From: Hyphomonadaceae bacterium UBA1849
GTDB taxonomy: Bacteria > Pseudomonadota > Alphaproteobacteria > Caulobacterales > Hyphomonadaceae
Assembly: GCA_002338565.1 (NCBI GenBank)
Contig: DDIN01000008.1
Coordinates: forward strand, 365,090-429,089
Length of the DNA stretch: 64,000 bases
Direction: 5' to 3'
The notes beneath the pieces are model-generated. The model did no database searches and had not been told where the DNA came from. It saw only the letters and a program-made list of their open reading frames with translations. Shown one piece after another: positions 23,788 through 33,382 of the stretch; within the stretch, counting starts at the first letter, position 1; the number at the start of each line of letters is the position of its first letter. A program made the position numbers and the translations under genes.

Positions 23788-23869
23788 TCCGAATTATTAC
23801 CACTTGTGTTTTAGGGTGCAGCACCTCACTTTCGTAAGCAGACAATTCGTCCGCTTGTGAGAGATACCC

Positions 23870-24859
23870 ATGCCTATCGATCCGACCCTGCAGGCTTTTC
23901 TGAACTCTTTTAAACTGCCTGACCTGTTCAAACCGGATTTCACACTCACGGATTTTTCCAAAGCGGACTGGAAAGAAACGACTGATCGTCTGCGCCAGAG
24001 CTTTTATCGCAGCACTCGATCTGTCGAGAGCGATGCGCCCCAGCTTGCACAGACGGACAATATCATCGTCGACGGCGCTGAAGGCCCGCTAAAGGCCCGC
24101 GTCTACACGCCATTGGCGGCGGGGATCGGCCAGCAACCGGCCATTCTCTTCTTCCATGGCGGCGGATTTGTCGTCGGCGACCTCGACAGCCATGAAATGA
24201 TTTGCATCCGGCTGGCGCATGCCTCGCGGTGCCGGGTCATCTCGATCGATTACCGGCTTGCACCGGAGCACAAATTCCCATGCGCACACGACGATGCCAT
24301 CGCCGCGTATGACTGGCTGCTTCGCCGCGCCAAGGACTTCTCCATCGATCCGGACCGCGTCGCCGTTGCTGGTGATAGCGCGGGCGGAAACCTTGCCGCA
24401 TTCGTCAGCCAGGAAATGGTCCGGCGCGGCGGAAACGAGCCAGCCTTCCAGCTCCTGCTCTATCCGCTCGTCCAATTCGTGGACATTAAATCGCGCGGCC
24501 TGACCTTTCAGGAAGGTTTCTTCATCTCGCCCGGCCTGTTTGACTTCTTCAAGACAAGCTATGTCGGCGAAGGTGAGGATGCCGACGCGATGGATATTCG
24601 AGTCTCTCCTCTATTCTCGCCGGAGGCCGATTTCAAAGGCCTGCCGCCTGCGCATGTCGTTCTGTGCGGCTGGGACCCGCTCAATGCGGAAGGTCGCGCC
24701 TATGCCGATAAATTGGCAGCCGCAGGTGTGCCTGTGACGGTGAAAGAACACCCTGGCATGGTCCACGGCTTCATGAATTTGACGGCTGTTTCTGTACCGG
24801 CCCGCGACGCTATCGCAAACGCTGGCGAGATTGTCGGCAACGCGCTCGGCTCGCTCTGA
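23870..24859 (+). CDS. HSL-family (type IV) alpha/beta-hydrolase esterase
   Basis: 329 residues. The oxyanion motif HGGG is at residues 96-99 (FFHGGGFVVGD), the nucleophile S170 in GDSAGG, and the acid and histidine in CGWDPLNAEG and HPGMVHGF. DYRLAPEHKFP is also diagnostic of the hormone-sensitive-lipase group. It hydrolyses short to medium acyl esters; the natural substrate is unknown. About 80 bases separate it from the LuxR-type gene, in the same direction, with ribosome site GAGAGAT. Confidence 0.92.
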   Translation: MPIDPTLQAFLNSFKLPDLFKPDFTLTDFSKADWKETTDRLRQSFYRSTRSVESDAPQLAQTDNIIVDGAEGPLKARVYTPLAAGIGQQPAILFFHGGGFVVGDLDSHEMICIRLAHASRCRVISIDYRLAPEHKFPCAHDDAIAAYDWLLRRAKDFSIDPDRVAVAGDSAGGNLAAFVSQEMVRRGGNEPAFQLLLYPLVQFVDIKSRGLTFQEGFFISPGLFDFFKTSYVGEGEDADAMDIRVSPLFSPEADFKGLPPAHVVLCGWDPLNAEGRAYADKLAAAGVPVTVKEHPGMVHGFMNLTAVSVPARDAIANAGEIVGNALGSL

Positions 24860-24866
24860 TCCGGAC

Positions 24867-24896
24867 ATGAAAAAAGGCACTCCCGAAGGAGTGCCT
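24867..24896 (-). terminator. Terminator of the large TonB receptor gene
   Basis: AGGCACTCC (24875-24883) and GGAGTGCCT (24888-24896) enclose a CGAA loop. Read on the minus strand the hairpin is followed by six T (complement of 24869-24874), so it ends the minus-strand transcript from 27835. Confidence 0.88.
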
Positions 24897-24967
24897 GAGT
24901 CATATCTTAACATGGAGAATTTGGTTCACCCGCGCCTTTCGGAGCGGATGAACCGGATGTCGATCAA

Positions 24968-27835
24968 TTAGAAGCGAGCACCGAAGCTTACTTTAACCGT
25001 ACGACCGAACGGGTTGTGTGTGTACGGGTCGTAAGGAAGATCGAACTGTGCAGATGGAGCATCTTCGTCGAAGACGTTCACAACAGACAGGCCGAAGTTC
25101 AGGTTCTCGCCAACTTCTGTTGTGTAGAACAGATCAACAGTCGTCTGAGAATCGATCTCGGAGTCATCACGATTATTCAGCGGTGTAATGTCGCCGCGCT
25201 CATCGTCATAAGACGTGATGTGGCGGAGAACCGCACGAACATTGTTGTTACCCCATGGTGCGTCGAAGTTGTAGTTCGCGAACAGGTTCGCTTTCCACTG
25301 CGGCAGAGAGCGGAGGAAGTTCGAACGGTTGAACTGGCCAACCACATCGCCACCGGTGATCGTACGGTCTTCGACGAGGAAGTCACCAACTTCATAGTTG
25401 AAGATGTAAGTGGCTTCACCACCGAGTGTGAACTCACCACCGTTTGGCATACCGAACCATGTGTTCTCGACACGAAGGTCAATACCAGATGTTTCGATGT
25501 CCGGGCCGTTGATGATGTTCGTTTCGATACGAGAGATCGTAGACGCAGACGGTGCCGTCGGATCGTTGAACTGGATACGGTTCAGGATTCCGTCATCGTC
25601 TGTTGTCGCCGTAGACAGAGCCTGAACAGCTGCGTTCACGATCGGGTTGTGGTCTTCCACAATGATCGGATCAGTGAAATCGAAGCTATAAAGGTCGGCA
25701 GATGCGTAGAAACCACCTTCCTCGAAGATAGCACCGATATTGTAGCTGAATGCAGATTCAGGGTTCAGGTTCGCGTTACCGAATGTATCAACCGCTTTAA
25801 ATGCGGATGTCGGCGCAATGAACTGAAGCGTCGTTGCACGGCCAGACAGCTGGTTCAGGGACGGACCACGGAAAGAGGTCTGAGCCGAACCACGGACTGT
25901 GATCTGATCAGTTGCCTGCCAGCGCGCTGCGAATTTCGGGTCGAATGTCGAACCGACTTCGCCGCCGTAATCCTCGTAACGCATAGCGAGCTGAACATCG
26001 AGGTCTTCGAAGAGAGGAACCTGAAGTTCGCCGAACAGAGCGTAGATTGTCTGGCTCTCATCAAACTGGTTTGTACCCGCTAGGAATGAGAATGGACCAT
26101 TGCCGGATGGGCCTGGAGTGATCGCAAGGTCAGTGATCGGAAATGGATCAACCTTGTAAGATTCACGACGGATCTGCATGCCTGCAGCCCAGCCAACCGC
26201 GCCGCCAGCAGCCTGAACACTGCTCGTTCCGGAAAGAACGGCATCGAATGTCAGAAGGCTTGTTTCTGCTTCGATACCATTACCGTCAATCAGCCAGTCA
26301 GCCAGCGTTGCGGAGTTCGCAACGGATGGATCATAGCCTGGATTCGCTGTGCCTGTGATTGCACCAGCCGGGATCGCGTTAGAGAACGGGTTGTAGTACT
26401 CACAAGCACCTGCGCCCGCAGTCAGGGAACCTGTGTAACCCGCTGCGAATGGTTGTGTGCCTGTTGCAGGGTCAAAACCGGTCACAGGGTCTGTACAAAC
26501 ACCAAAGCCTTGCAGAGCTGCGGTCAGGCCCACAATGTAGGCATCAGGGCTCGCACGTTCAGCTGTTGTCTGGGAGTAACCAAGACCAACATCCCAGGAG
26601 ATGCCGTTCTCGAATTCGCCGGTCAAATCACCAGCAAGGCGTAGCGTGTCATAGTCACGATACCCTTCGCCAGACCCACTCGCTGTGCCCGGGTTACCAC
26701 CCCAGCCGAATACACGACCGATGAAGAGTGCACCAATGCCAGCATCAAGCGGCGTGCCAGGGTTTGCTGCGATGTACGACTGATAGCCAGGGTGCGACGC
26801 TGGCACGAACTGGCTTGTCAGAACCTGAGGCGGGTAAGACGGAGACGTCTTCCAGCTTGGGACTTCTGTCGATGCGTAAAGCGCTTCAAGATGAAGATCG
26901 ATACCGCTCGCGAGCGTTGTATTGAACTCGGAGAAGATGTTCAGACGCTCTTCTTCCTCAACGAGGTTGCCGAACTGAGTGAACTGGAATCGGCAATCAC
27001 CGATTGTCGGGTGAAGCTGACCACCAACATCAAGACAGCCATTATCGACATGTGTGCCGATTGGCGTACCAGTTGCACCGATAACAACATAACGGCCCGG
27101 GTTAGACAGAGACGAATAACCTGCGACTTCGTTTTCAGTGATCAGCGGTGTGCCGATGGTGTCGAGGTTGGAAGCTTCTGAACGGAAGTCATAGCTGACT
27201 GTTGTAACCCAGCTCGAATTCTCGCCCTGCCAGCCATAAGACGCAGACAGGTTATACTCGCCGTCTGTGCCTTCGAACGTCTGGTAGCTGCCGTTAACAG
27301 CGAAACCATCAAGGCTGTCATTTGTGATGAAGTTCACAACGCCAGCAATCGCGTCAGAACCGTAAAGAGCGGCCGCGCCGTCTTTCAGAACTTCCACACG
27401 AGCAATTGCCGCAGATGGAATGTTGTTTGTGTCAACGAAGAGCTGTGCCTGCTCGCCGATACCAAACGGAGAATATGTCTGACGACGACCATTGATCAGC
27501 ACGAGTGTACGTGCAGGACCAAGACCGCGCAGGTTGATGTTTGATGTACCTTCGATACCGTTAGAACCAAACTGGTTCGTTTGACCATCAACACCGGAGG
27601 ATACCCCCAGGTTACGGATCAGCTCGTCGATGCGCGGATTACCTTCGAGCTGAAGGTCTTCAGCAGACAGTACATCTACAGGCAGCGCCGCATCTTCCGG
27701 CGTACCCGCAATGAAGGAACCCGTTACAACAACTGTTGTCTGACGTGCTTCTTCGTCCTGTGCAAAGGCTTGCGGGCTGCCGATAAGCAACGCTGCTGCA
27801 GATGCACCAAGCAAAAGTTTAGAAAAGTCTCGCAT
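24968..27835 (-). CDS. TonB-dependent outer-membrane receptor (large, Sphingomonad/Hyphomonad type)
   Basis: 955 residues from ATG 27835 (MRDFSKLLLGASAAALLIGSPQAFAQ), which has a signal peptide and a GGGAGAG ribosome site; upstream in-frame codons to 27955 lack both. The TonB box is in RQTTVVVTGSFIAG. The plug has IRNLGVSSGVDGQ, INLRGLGPARTLVLINGRR and RVEVLKDGAAALYGSDAIAGVVNFIT; the barrel ends with GRTVKVSFGARF. Receptors of this group often import plant- or algal-derived carbohydrates, peptides or siderophores; no neighbouring gene shows which. It is monocistronic with its own terminator. Confidence 0.92.
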   Translation of the reverse strand: MRDFSKLLLGASAAALLIGSPQAFAQDEEARQTTVVVTGSFIAGTPEDAALPVDVLSAEDLQLEGNPRIDELIRNLGVSSGVDGQTNQFGSNGIEGTSNINLRGLGPARTLVLINGRRQTYSPFGIGEQAQLFVDTNNIPSAAIARVEVLKDGAAALYGSDAIAGVVNFITNDSLDGFAVNGSYQTFEGTDGEYNLSASYGWQGENSSWVTTVSYDFRSEASNLDTIGTPLITENEVAGYSSLSNPGRYVVIGATGTPIGTHVDNGCLDVGGQLHPTIGDCRFQFTQFGNLVEEEERLNIFSEFNTTLASGIDLHLEALYASTEVPSWKTSPSYPPQVLTSQFVPASHPGYQSYIAANPGTPLDAGIGALFIGRVFGWGGNPGTASGSGEGYRDYDTLRLAGDLTGEFENGISWDVGLGYSQTTAERASPDAYIVGLTAALQGFGVCTDPVTGFDPATGTQPFAAGYTGSLTAGAGACEYYNPFSNAIPAGAITGTANPGYDPSVANSATLADWLIDGNGIEAETSLLTFDAVLSGTSSVQAAGGAVGWAAGMQIRRESYKVDPFPITDLAITPGPSGNGPFSFLAGTNQFDESQTIYALFGELQVPLFEDLDVQLAMRYEDYGGEVGSTFDPKFAARWQATDQITVRGSAQTSFRGPSLNQLSGRATTLQFIAPTSAFKAVDTFGNANLNPESAFSYNIGAIFEEGGFYASADLYSFDFTDPIIVEDHNPIVNAAVQALSTATTDDDGILNRIQFNDPTAPSASTISRIETNIINGPDIETSGIDLRVENTWFGMPNGGEFTLGGEATYIFNYEVGDFLVEDRTITGGDVVGQFNRSNFLRSLPQWKANLFANYNFDAPWGNNNVRAVLRHITSYDDERGDITPLNNRDDSEIDSQTTVDLFYTTEVGENLNFGLSVVNVFDEDAPSAQFDLPYDPYTHNPFGRTVKVSFGARF

Positions 27836-27993
27836 TTCTCTCCCTCGTAATTCTTGAGTATAAAACTCTGATATCGCCCACTTTTCGGGACGTTCGAGGA
27901 TGAAGAGTATGCCGGGATTAAATCTTGGAAAGGCCGAATATGTTTTGCACCGCACAACTTGACTTGGAACTCAGTTCTAAAATATGAAACGCA

Positions 27994-28012
27994 TTATTCT
28001 TCTTGAGAATAA
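27994..28012. promoter_or_regulatory. Inverted repeat between the TonB receptor and SelO genes
   Basis: TTATTCT, five bases, AGAATAA is a perfect seven-base inverted repeat. A second symmetrical element GAACT-C-AGTTC is at 27967-27977. The region separates divergent genes and may serve either. Confidence 0.35.
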
Positions 28013-28064
28013 GCAGAATAATTTTCAAGTATAATTGAATAAGCCGTGGGAAATACAGTTTAAA

Positions 28065-29462
28065 ATGAAGTCAAATACTCCCTTTACTGCACTTGGAAAT
28101 GATTTCGCAGATGCAGTAGAGCCTGCGAATTTTCCAGATCTGGTGTTGCGATATCGCAACAATCGCGTACTGAATAAGACTATTCTACATAGTCTTTCGC
28201 CCAAAAACTGGCTGAATCACTTCGGTAGATTTGCGCCTTTGCCGGAAAATCAGCCCAAACCGCTCGCCATACGGTATCACGGCCATCAGTTTCGTTCTTA
28301 CAATCCGCAAATCGGTGACGGGCGTGGCTTCCTCTATGCGCAGCTGCATGATGAACATGATCAACTTTATGATTTAGGCACTAAAGGTAGCGGCCAGACG
28401 CCGCATTCACGCAGCGGAGACGGGCGTCTCACACTAAAAGGTGGTGTTCGTGAAGTACTTGCAACAGAAATGCTTGAAGCAAGTCATGTGCCTACATCAA
28501 AGACTTTGAGCCTCATCGAGACGGGCGAGGAGCTCTACAGAAACGATGAACCGAGCCCTGCCAGGTCCTCTGTTCTGGTACGCGTTCAAAAAACACATGT
28601 CCGGTTTGGGATATTCCAGCGCCTCGCCTTTTACAAAGATGCGGCGAATATGGAGACATTGCTGGACTACTGCAGGACCCACTTCTTTGCCGAGATCGAC
28701 CCAGCCCCTGCAGCAGAGCTCGCGCCTTTGCTTCTGACCGAAATCACGAAGCGGACAGCGAACATGGTCGCAAGCTGGATGGCTGCCGGATTCGTGCACG
28801 GCGTCATGAATACCGACAATATGGTCGTGACGGGCGAGACCTTCGACTTCGGTCCTTATCGCTTCATGCCCGTTTCCGACCCGAAGTTCACGGCAGCCTA
28901 TTTTGATGAATGGGGGCTCTATGCCTTTGGCCGCCAGCCGCAGGCCGCGATATGGAATCTGCAACAACTGGCTGGCGCGCTCACGCTGGTCGCGGAAGCT
29001 GAAGACCTGTCCGAAAGCCTTGGCGCCTTTGAGCTGGCCTACCAGACAGCGCTGCGGGACCACACCTTCTTCCAGCTGGGGCTTTTGCCTGAACATCTGG
29101 AGACCGATCTCAACTTCCTGACCGAGCTGTTCGGCTGGATGACGCAAAGCCAGGTGCCGTGGCATCAGTTCTTCTTTGACTGGTTCTGCGGGGAGAAGAG
29201 CGAAACGCGCGCAAATAACAGCCCATCAGCGGAGCTCTACACCCGCGAAGACTTTGGAACTGTGCGCGAATATCTGCGCCACTATAAAGATGATCGCCCG
29301 GAACGACTGGCACACCCTTACTTCCAGCGCCCTTCTCCGGAAACGCTTTTGATCGACGAAATCGAAACCCTCTGGTCTGCCATCGTTGATAATGATGACT
29401 GGTCTCTGTTCGAGGCCAAGCTGAACGGCATCGCAGAAAAAAGAAAAGCCCTGCTGGGATAG
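28065..29462 (+). CDS. selO: SelO/YdiU family protein adenylyltransferase (pseudokinase fold)
   Basis: 465 residues from ATG 28065; a TTG at 28035 would add ten residues but has no ribosome site. SelO landmarks: YHGHQFRSYNPQIGDGRGFLYAQL, the nucleotide-binding KGSGQTPHSRSGDGRLTLKGGVREVLATEML, and the active-site HGVMNTDNMVVTGETFDFGPYRFM. SelO transfers AMP to Ser/Thr/Tyr of target proteins and protects against oxidative stress. Here the C-terminus ends in LG rather than the selenocysteine or Cys motif of eukaryotic members. It is AT-richer at its 5' end, where a TA-rich promoter lies. Confidence 0.92.
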   Translation: MKSNTPFTALGNDFADAVEPANFPDLVLRYRNNRVLNKTILHSLSPKNWLNHFGRFAPLPENQPKPLAIRYHGHQFRSYNPQIGDGRGFLYAQLHDEHDQLYDLGTKGSGQTPHSRSGDGRLTLKGGVREVLATEMLEASHVPTSKTLSLIETGEELYRNDEPSPARSSVLVRVQKTHVRFGIFQRLAFYKDAANMETLLDYCRTHFFAEIDPAPAAELAPLLLTEITKRTANMVASWMAAGFVHGVMNTDNMVVTGETFDFGPYRFMPVSDPKFTAAYFDEWGLYAFGRQPQAAIWNLQQLAGALTLVAEAEDLSESLGAFELAYQTALRDHTFFQLGLLPEHLETDLNFLTELFGWMTQSQVPWHQFFFDWFCGEKSETRANNSPSAELYTREDFGTVREYLRHYKDDRPERLAHPYFQRPSPETLLIDEIETLWSAIVDNDDWSLFEAKLNGIAEKRKALLG

Positions 29463-29469
29463 CAGGGCT
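29437..29469 (-). terminator. Terminator of the desaturase gene, inside the 3' end of selO
   Basis: AGCCCTGCT (29447-29455) and AGCAGGGCT (29461-29469). On the minus strand the stem runs into a T-rich tail (complement of AAAAAAGAAA at 29437-29446). The hairpin overlaps the last codons of selO. Confidence 0.8.
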
Positions 29470-29498
29470 CATCTTGAAGTCTTTGGCGTCCGGAAGGA

Positions 29499-30425
29499 TC
29501 AGGCTTTCGCCTTCACCGTCGCAAACTGAGGCGCGATGGTGAAGTTACGCGCCAGTTTGAGCTTCTCCATAACAAGGAAGAACGTCCCGTTATAATCGAA
29601 GATACGGTTCCAGAAGCCTGTACGAGGCAGGTGCAGAATGGAAACCGGCTGATCATGGTGGTGATCATGGAAGGCTTCGCCGCCTGTCAGCAATGCCAGG
29701 AAATAGGTGAACCATTTCGGCATCTCCAGATGGCCGAACACGTTGATGCCCAGAACTGTTGCGTGGAACTGGATCGCGCGGCCGATTACGACAGATGCGT
29801 GGATCAGAAGCGTGATGATGAGATCACCGCCCGCCATCCAGACAATACCGTAAATGATCGCCGGAAGCAGGAAGTGCACGACGGCAGCCAACAGGTTGTA
29901 GTTCTTGTCACACACGCGAATGATCACGTTGTTCTTCAGCCAGAGCGGCATAGGACGCTTCAGGTCTTTCTCGTCGCGGAACAGAATCCAGCCAACCCAT
30001 GCCCAACGCTTGCTTTCAAACGGATTGTGCGGATCGCCCGGCTGGTCTGCAAACCGGTGATGCTGTGAGTGGTAGTTGATCCAGTCTTTGATGGAGCCCT
30101 GCATCGCGATCAGCACGTTGATCATGACGATCAGCTGCGCCGGTGCTTTCAGCTCGCCTGCTTTGTGCTGCCAGACGCGGTGAAGACCTCCAATACCAAT
30201 ATTACAGATGAACACTGTCAGCGCGATCACGCCAACAACGATAGGCGCGTAATACCAATGGAGCTGAACGCTTTCCATCAGAAGGCCCGAAATGATTGCT
30301 GCTGTCATGCCAATGATGCCGAGTGCCGGATACAGAAAGGCTGAGAACAGGCTGCCGAAATCAAAATTCTTGAATGACTTCGGAATAGCGAGGGAGCGCG
30401 GCAAAATCTGTCGCTGTTGTGACAT
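29499..30425 (-). CDS. Membrane fatty acid (acyl-CoA delta-9 type) desaturase
   Basis: 308 residues from ATG 30425 (MSQQRQILPRSLAIPK), which has GAGAGAG upstream; a start at 30446 lacks a site. The three histidine boxes of the di-iron membrane desaturases are present: GLHRVWQH, YHSQHHRFAD and FHDHHHDQP. Four to five hydrophobic segments are visible. It introduces a cis double bond into acyl chains and adjusts membrane fluidity. It is monocistronic; the C-terminal histidine box is in the context GGEAFHDHHHDQPVSI. Confidence 0.9.
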   Translation of the reverse strand: MSQQRQILPRSLAIPKSFKNFDFGSLFSAFLYPALGIIGMTAAIISGLLMESVQLHWYYAPIVVGVIALTVFICNIGIGGLHRVWQHKAGELKAPAQLIVMINVLIAMQGSIKDWINYHSQHHRFADQPGDPHNPFESKRWAWVGWILFRDEKDLKRPMPLWLKNNVIIRVCDKNYNLLAAVVHFLLPAIIYGIVWMAGGDLIITLLIHASVVIGRAIQFHATVLGINVFGHLEMPKWFTYFLALLTGGEAFHDHHHDQPVSILHLPRTGFWNRIFDYNGTFFLVMEKLKLARNFTIAPQFATVKAKA

Positions 30426-30749
30426 TATAAATATCTCTCTCTTCATCGAATTTGGTTGGAACTTCAGAAAATCAGACCTCCCCGATCCATAATTCTGAAA
30501 ACCGTTCTCAGTGCCAAAATGCCGAAATTTGACGCATGTGTCATCTTTAATTTTCGGTCATGCGGCGATTTTTAGCGCTTCCAGACCATAGCTACGGCGC
30601 AAGTTCAACCGCCCCGCGCAGCTCATTCAAACGCACGTGAGCGCACCCCTTGAATCTTCACGCGAAAGCGCGAGCTTAGCCCAGCAGTTATACATTTCCT
30701 GATTATGGAACCCATCAATTAAGCAATTGTTCGATCTTGCAGCCCTCCT
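30426..30749. other. Divergent promoter region, no gene seen
   Basis: 324 bases between the desaturase and pgi starts. It is AT-rich near both ends. I see no small reading frame with a ribosome site and no strong hairpin with a T-run. Confidence 0.5.
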
Positions 30750-32360
30750 ATGCGAGCCGACAGCTTTACTTCTGCGCTGAAGTTTCCTTTGGTCAGAGTA
30801 GAAAAACCGAAAGGATTAAACTTGGTTTCCGAGCTTCACTCTCACGCTGCGCGACTTGACGGTCTGGATCTGACCACACTAGCCGCTGCTCGTTCCGGCG
30901 AAACGCTGGATGCTTGTGGATGGCACATTGATCTGGCGCGCCAGAAGCTGGATGCCGAAGCAGATGCTGCACTTCTGGAGTTTGCAGCAGAACGCAAAAT
31001 CTCTGACGACATTTCCCGCATGTTTAGCGGCGCGCATGTGAATGTGTCCGAAGACAGAGCTGTCATGCACTGGGCGCTGCGCGTCCCGCCGGAAAAGGCG
31101 ACCGGACCGGCTGAGGACATTCAGGCGTCTCTTGAACCTGTCATGGCCTTTGCCGAAAAGGTCCGCGACGGCAAAGTCCTGCGGGGTATCGAGACCGTTC
31201 TGCATATCGGGATTGGCGGGTCCGACCTCGGCCCTCGCCTGCTCTATGACGCGTTCTCGCAGACCCATCTGGGCGCAATTGACGTGCGTTTTGCCTCCAA
31301 CATCGATCCGATGGATCTGGAGCGCGCACTAGACGGAATCGATCCTGCCACGACGCTGGTCATCGGCATTTCCAAGTCCTTCTCTACAGAAGAGACCAAA
31401 TACAATCTCGATCGCGCGCGTGACTGGCTAAAGAAAAGCCTCGGCGAGAAATGGTCATCACATCTGGCCATCGTCACAGCCAATCCGGATAAAGCCAATG
31501 AATGGCTCGGCATTCAGTCAGACCAGCTGTTCGGCATGGCAGACAGTATTGGTGGACGCTTCTCTTTATGGTCGGCCGGGTCTCTCAGCTGCGTCATCGC
31601 GTTTGGGTCCGACTGGTTCAAAGCGCTCTTGTCTGGCGCGCACGCCATGGACGAGCATTTCCGTACAGAAGACCTCAAGACGAATATTCCGGTGCGTCTT
31701 GCGCTGATTGACTATTGGAACATGACGCTGCGCGGCGTCGAGTCAGAGATGGTTCTGGCCTATTCCAACGCGCTGCGTCTTCTGCCGTCCTATCTGCAGC
31801 AATTGCTACTGGAATCGAACGGCAAGCAGGTGTCGCCTGACGGTACTGCAATCCCTGCCCGCTCCATCGTGGCCCATTGGGGCGGTGAAGGCTCTATCGG
31901 CCAGCACTCTTTCCACCAATGGCTTCACCAGGGCACGAGCAATCTGGCCGCAGAGTTCATTATCGCGACGATTAAAGGCTCTGAACCAAAGGGCACTGCA
32001 TCGCTGATTGCACATGCACTTGCTCAGTCTGAAGTCCTGGCAAACGGCTATCGCGATGATGACATTGCTAAGGAAGAGCCGGGCCTGACACCGGAAATCG
32101 CAAAACAGAAGGTTCTGCCGGGCGGCAAGCCATCCATGATTTTTGCCTGCCGTGATTTCACGCCGGAAACCCTTGGCGCCCTGGTCGCCATGTATGAACA
32201 CCGCGTCTTCGTGGGCGGCATGCTCTGGGGCGTAAACAGCTTCGACCAATGGGGTGTCGAGCGCGGTAAAAAGCAGGCCGGAGAAATCAGAGAAGCTTTG
32301 GTTGAAGGCAAGCCATGCGCTGATCCGATCACGCAGGGACTTGTCACTTACTTCAGCTGA
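30750..32360 (+). CDS. pgi: Glucose-6-phosphate isomerase
   Basis: 536 residues. Both PGI signatures are seen: DSIGGRFSLWSAGS and GMLWGVNSFDQWGVERGKK, plus HIGIGGSDLGPRLLYDA at the sugar-phosphate site and VAHWGGEGSIGQHSFHQWLHQG with the catalytic Glu and His. It interconverts glucose-6-phosphate and fructose-6-phosphate. The first ATG is at 30750; a TTG at 30822 preceded by AAGGA at optimal distance is a credible alternative and would give 512 residues. Convergent with the pilin operon. Confidence 0.96.
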   Translation: MRADSFTSALKFPLVRVEKPKGLNLVSELHSHAARLDGLDLTTLAAARSGETLDACGWHIDLARQKLDAEADAALLEFAAERKISDDISRMFSGAHVNVSEDRAVMHWALRVPPEKATGPAEDIQASLEPVMAFAEKVRDGKVLRGIETVLHIGIGGSDLGPRLLYDAFSQTHLGAIDVRFASNIDPMDLERALDGIDPATTLVIGISKSFSTEETKYNLDRARDWLKKSLGEKWSSHLAIVTANPDKANEWLGIQSDQLFGMADSIGGRFSLWSAGSLSCVIAFGSDWFKALLSGAHAMDEHFRTEDLKTNIPVRLALIDYWNMTLRGVESEMVLAYSNALRLLPSYLQQLLLESNGKQVSPDGTAIPARSIVAHWGGEGSIGQHSFHQWLHQGTSNLAAEFIIATIKGSEPKGTASLIAHALAQSEVLANGYRDDDIAKEEPGLTPEIAKQKVLPGGKPSMIFACRDFTPETLGALVAMYEHRVFVGGMLWGVNSFDQWGVERGKKQAGEIREALVEGKPCADPITQGLVTYFS

Positions 32361-32385
32361 TCTCTACCGGCCAGTTATCGAGATA

Positions 32386-32814
32386 CTAGGGTATGTCACG
32401 GATCAGAACTTCCGAAGACGCTGTGAAAGCATAGCTAACCTCCGGAAGTAGAGGGATGGTGGGCTGGTATGCGTAATTGATACTGATATCCGCATACGTC
32501 TCACCGTACTTCTCAATGAGCTGGACATTTGGCGTGAAGGTTCCCGCCAGTGTTGTCCCCAAATTGCTGGCTACGAGAGCCTGAATGTCGTTCGCCGTCG
32601 GATTGTCCATTGTATAGGCGATCCGCGCGACACGCTCGGTCGTATTCTGCGCCTGCTGCAGGCCAAAAAAGCCCACACCAATGTAGAATACCGTCAGCAC
32701 GAAGCCGACAATGACCGGAAAGACAAACGCAAACTCCACGGCGGAGACACCGCGCTTGTCTCTTGAAAACTGGAATACTCGGGTCTTCAGAAGACCATAA
32801 GCTGAGGACATCAT
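32386..32814 (-). CDS. TadE-like minor pilin
   Basis: 142 residues. The N-terminal DKRGVSAVEFAFVFPVIVGFVLTVFYIG is the TadE/F prepilin-like region with the conserved Glu and a single membrane helix; the rest is small and hydrophilic. TadE/F pseudopilins are processed by TadV and help assemble Flp pili. Third gene of a minor-pilin operon; its ATG overlaps the stop of the upstream gene by four bases. Confidence 0.85.
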   Translation of the reverse strand: MMSSAYGLLKTRVFQFSRDKRGVSAVEFAFVFPVIVGFVLTVFYIGVGFFGLQQAQNTTERVARIAYTMDNPTANDIQALVASNLGTTLAGTFTPNVQLIEKYGETYADISINYAYQPTIPLLPEVSYAFTASSEVLIRDIP

Positions 32815-33377
32815 CTCAATCTCATGACGATCTGCTTTTCGAGGGTATATTCCTGCCCCAGAAAATCATTGGAAGTAGACGTGACATCGATTTCTGCGAG
32901 TACACGCGCCCGGCTCCGGTCCGGGCATGTCATCGAACAAAGGGGCGCCTCATCCGCCGCTTCAGCCGTGAAGCGAGTAAAGAAAGGCTGATCCGTCTGA
33001 ACGTCTCCTCCGGAGTAATTCTGCGGACATCCGCAGAAAACATCGAGTTCTGTAATCGTAAGCGTCGCGCTGGACCGATAAGCGTCCGAAAGGACGAAGC
33101 GCGCCGTCTGCACAAATTGCCCAGGTGTAAATTCGTAGGTGCCATCGACCATTTCTCGGGTCGGCTGGAATCCACTCATTTCACCATCCAGAACCTTGTC
33201 GGCGAGATAGTATGCGGATGCCGTCACCGCAGCGTCGAGACGCTGGCGGTCAAGCAGTTTGAAGGAATACGTGATCGCCGACATCGCAATAGCGATGGCA
33301 ATCGGAGATATCAGAGCAAACTCGGTTGCCGATATCCCGCTACGATCCTTGAAGAAAGCCTTCAGGCCTGTCCACAT
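32811..33377 (-). CDS. TadE/TadF-like minor pilin with cysteine-rich loop
   Basis: 188 residues. DRSGISATEFALISPIAIAIAMSAITYSF is a TadE/F-type processing and membrane segment. The middle contains VFCGCPQNYSGGDV and APLCSMTCPDRSR, likely forming surface disulfides. Second gene of the operon, starting six bases after the upstream tadG-like stop and overlapping the next gene. Confidence 0.85.
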   Translation of the reverse strand: MWTGLKAFFKDRSGISATEFALISPIAIAIAMSAITYSFKLLDRQRLDAAVTASAYYLADKVLDGEMSGFQPTREMVDGTYEFTPGQFVQTARFVLSDAYRSSATLTITELDVFCGCPQNYSGGDVQTDQPFFTRFTAEAADEAPLCSMTCPDRSRARVLAEIDVTSTSNDFLGQEYTLEKQIVMRLR

Positions 33378-33382
33378 CGTAA

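Noticed and set aside
25016..26083. 355-residue plus-strand frame opposite the large TonB receptor gene
   Set aside because: Shadow of the receptor codons; composition rich in Arg, Val and Cys and no recognisable domain.
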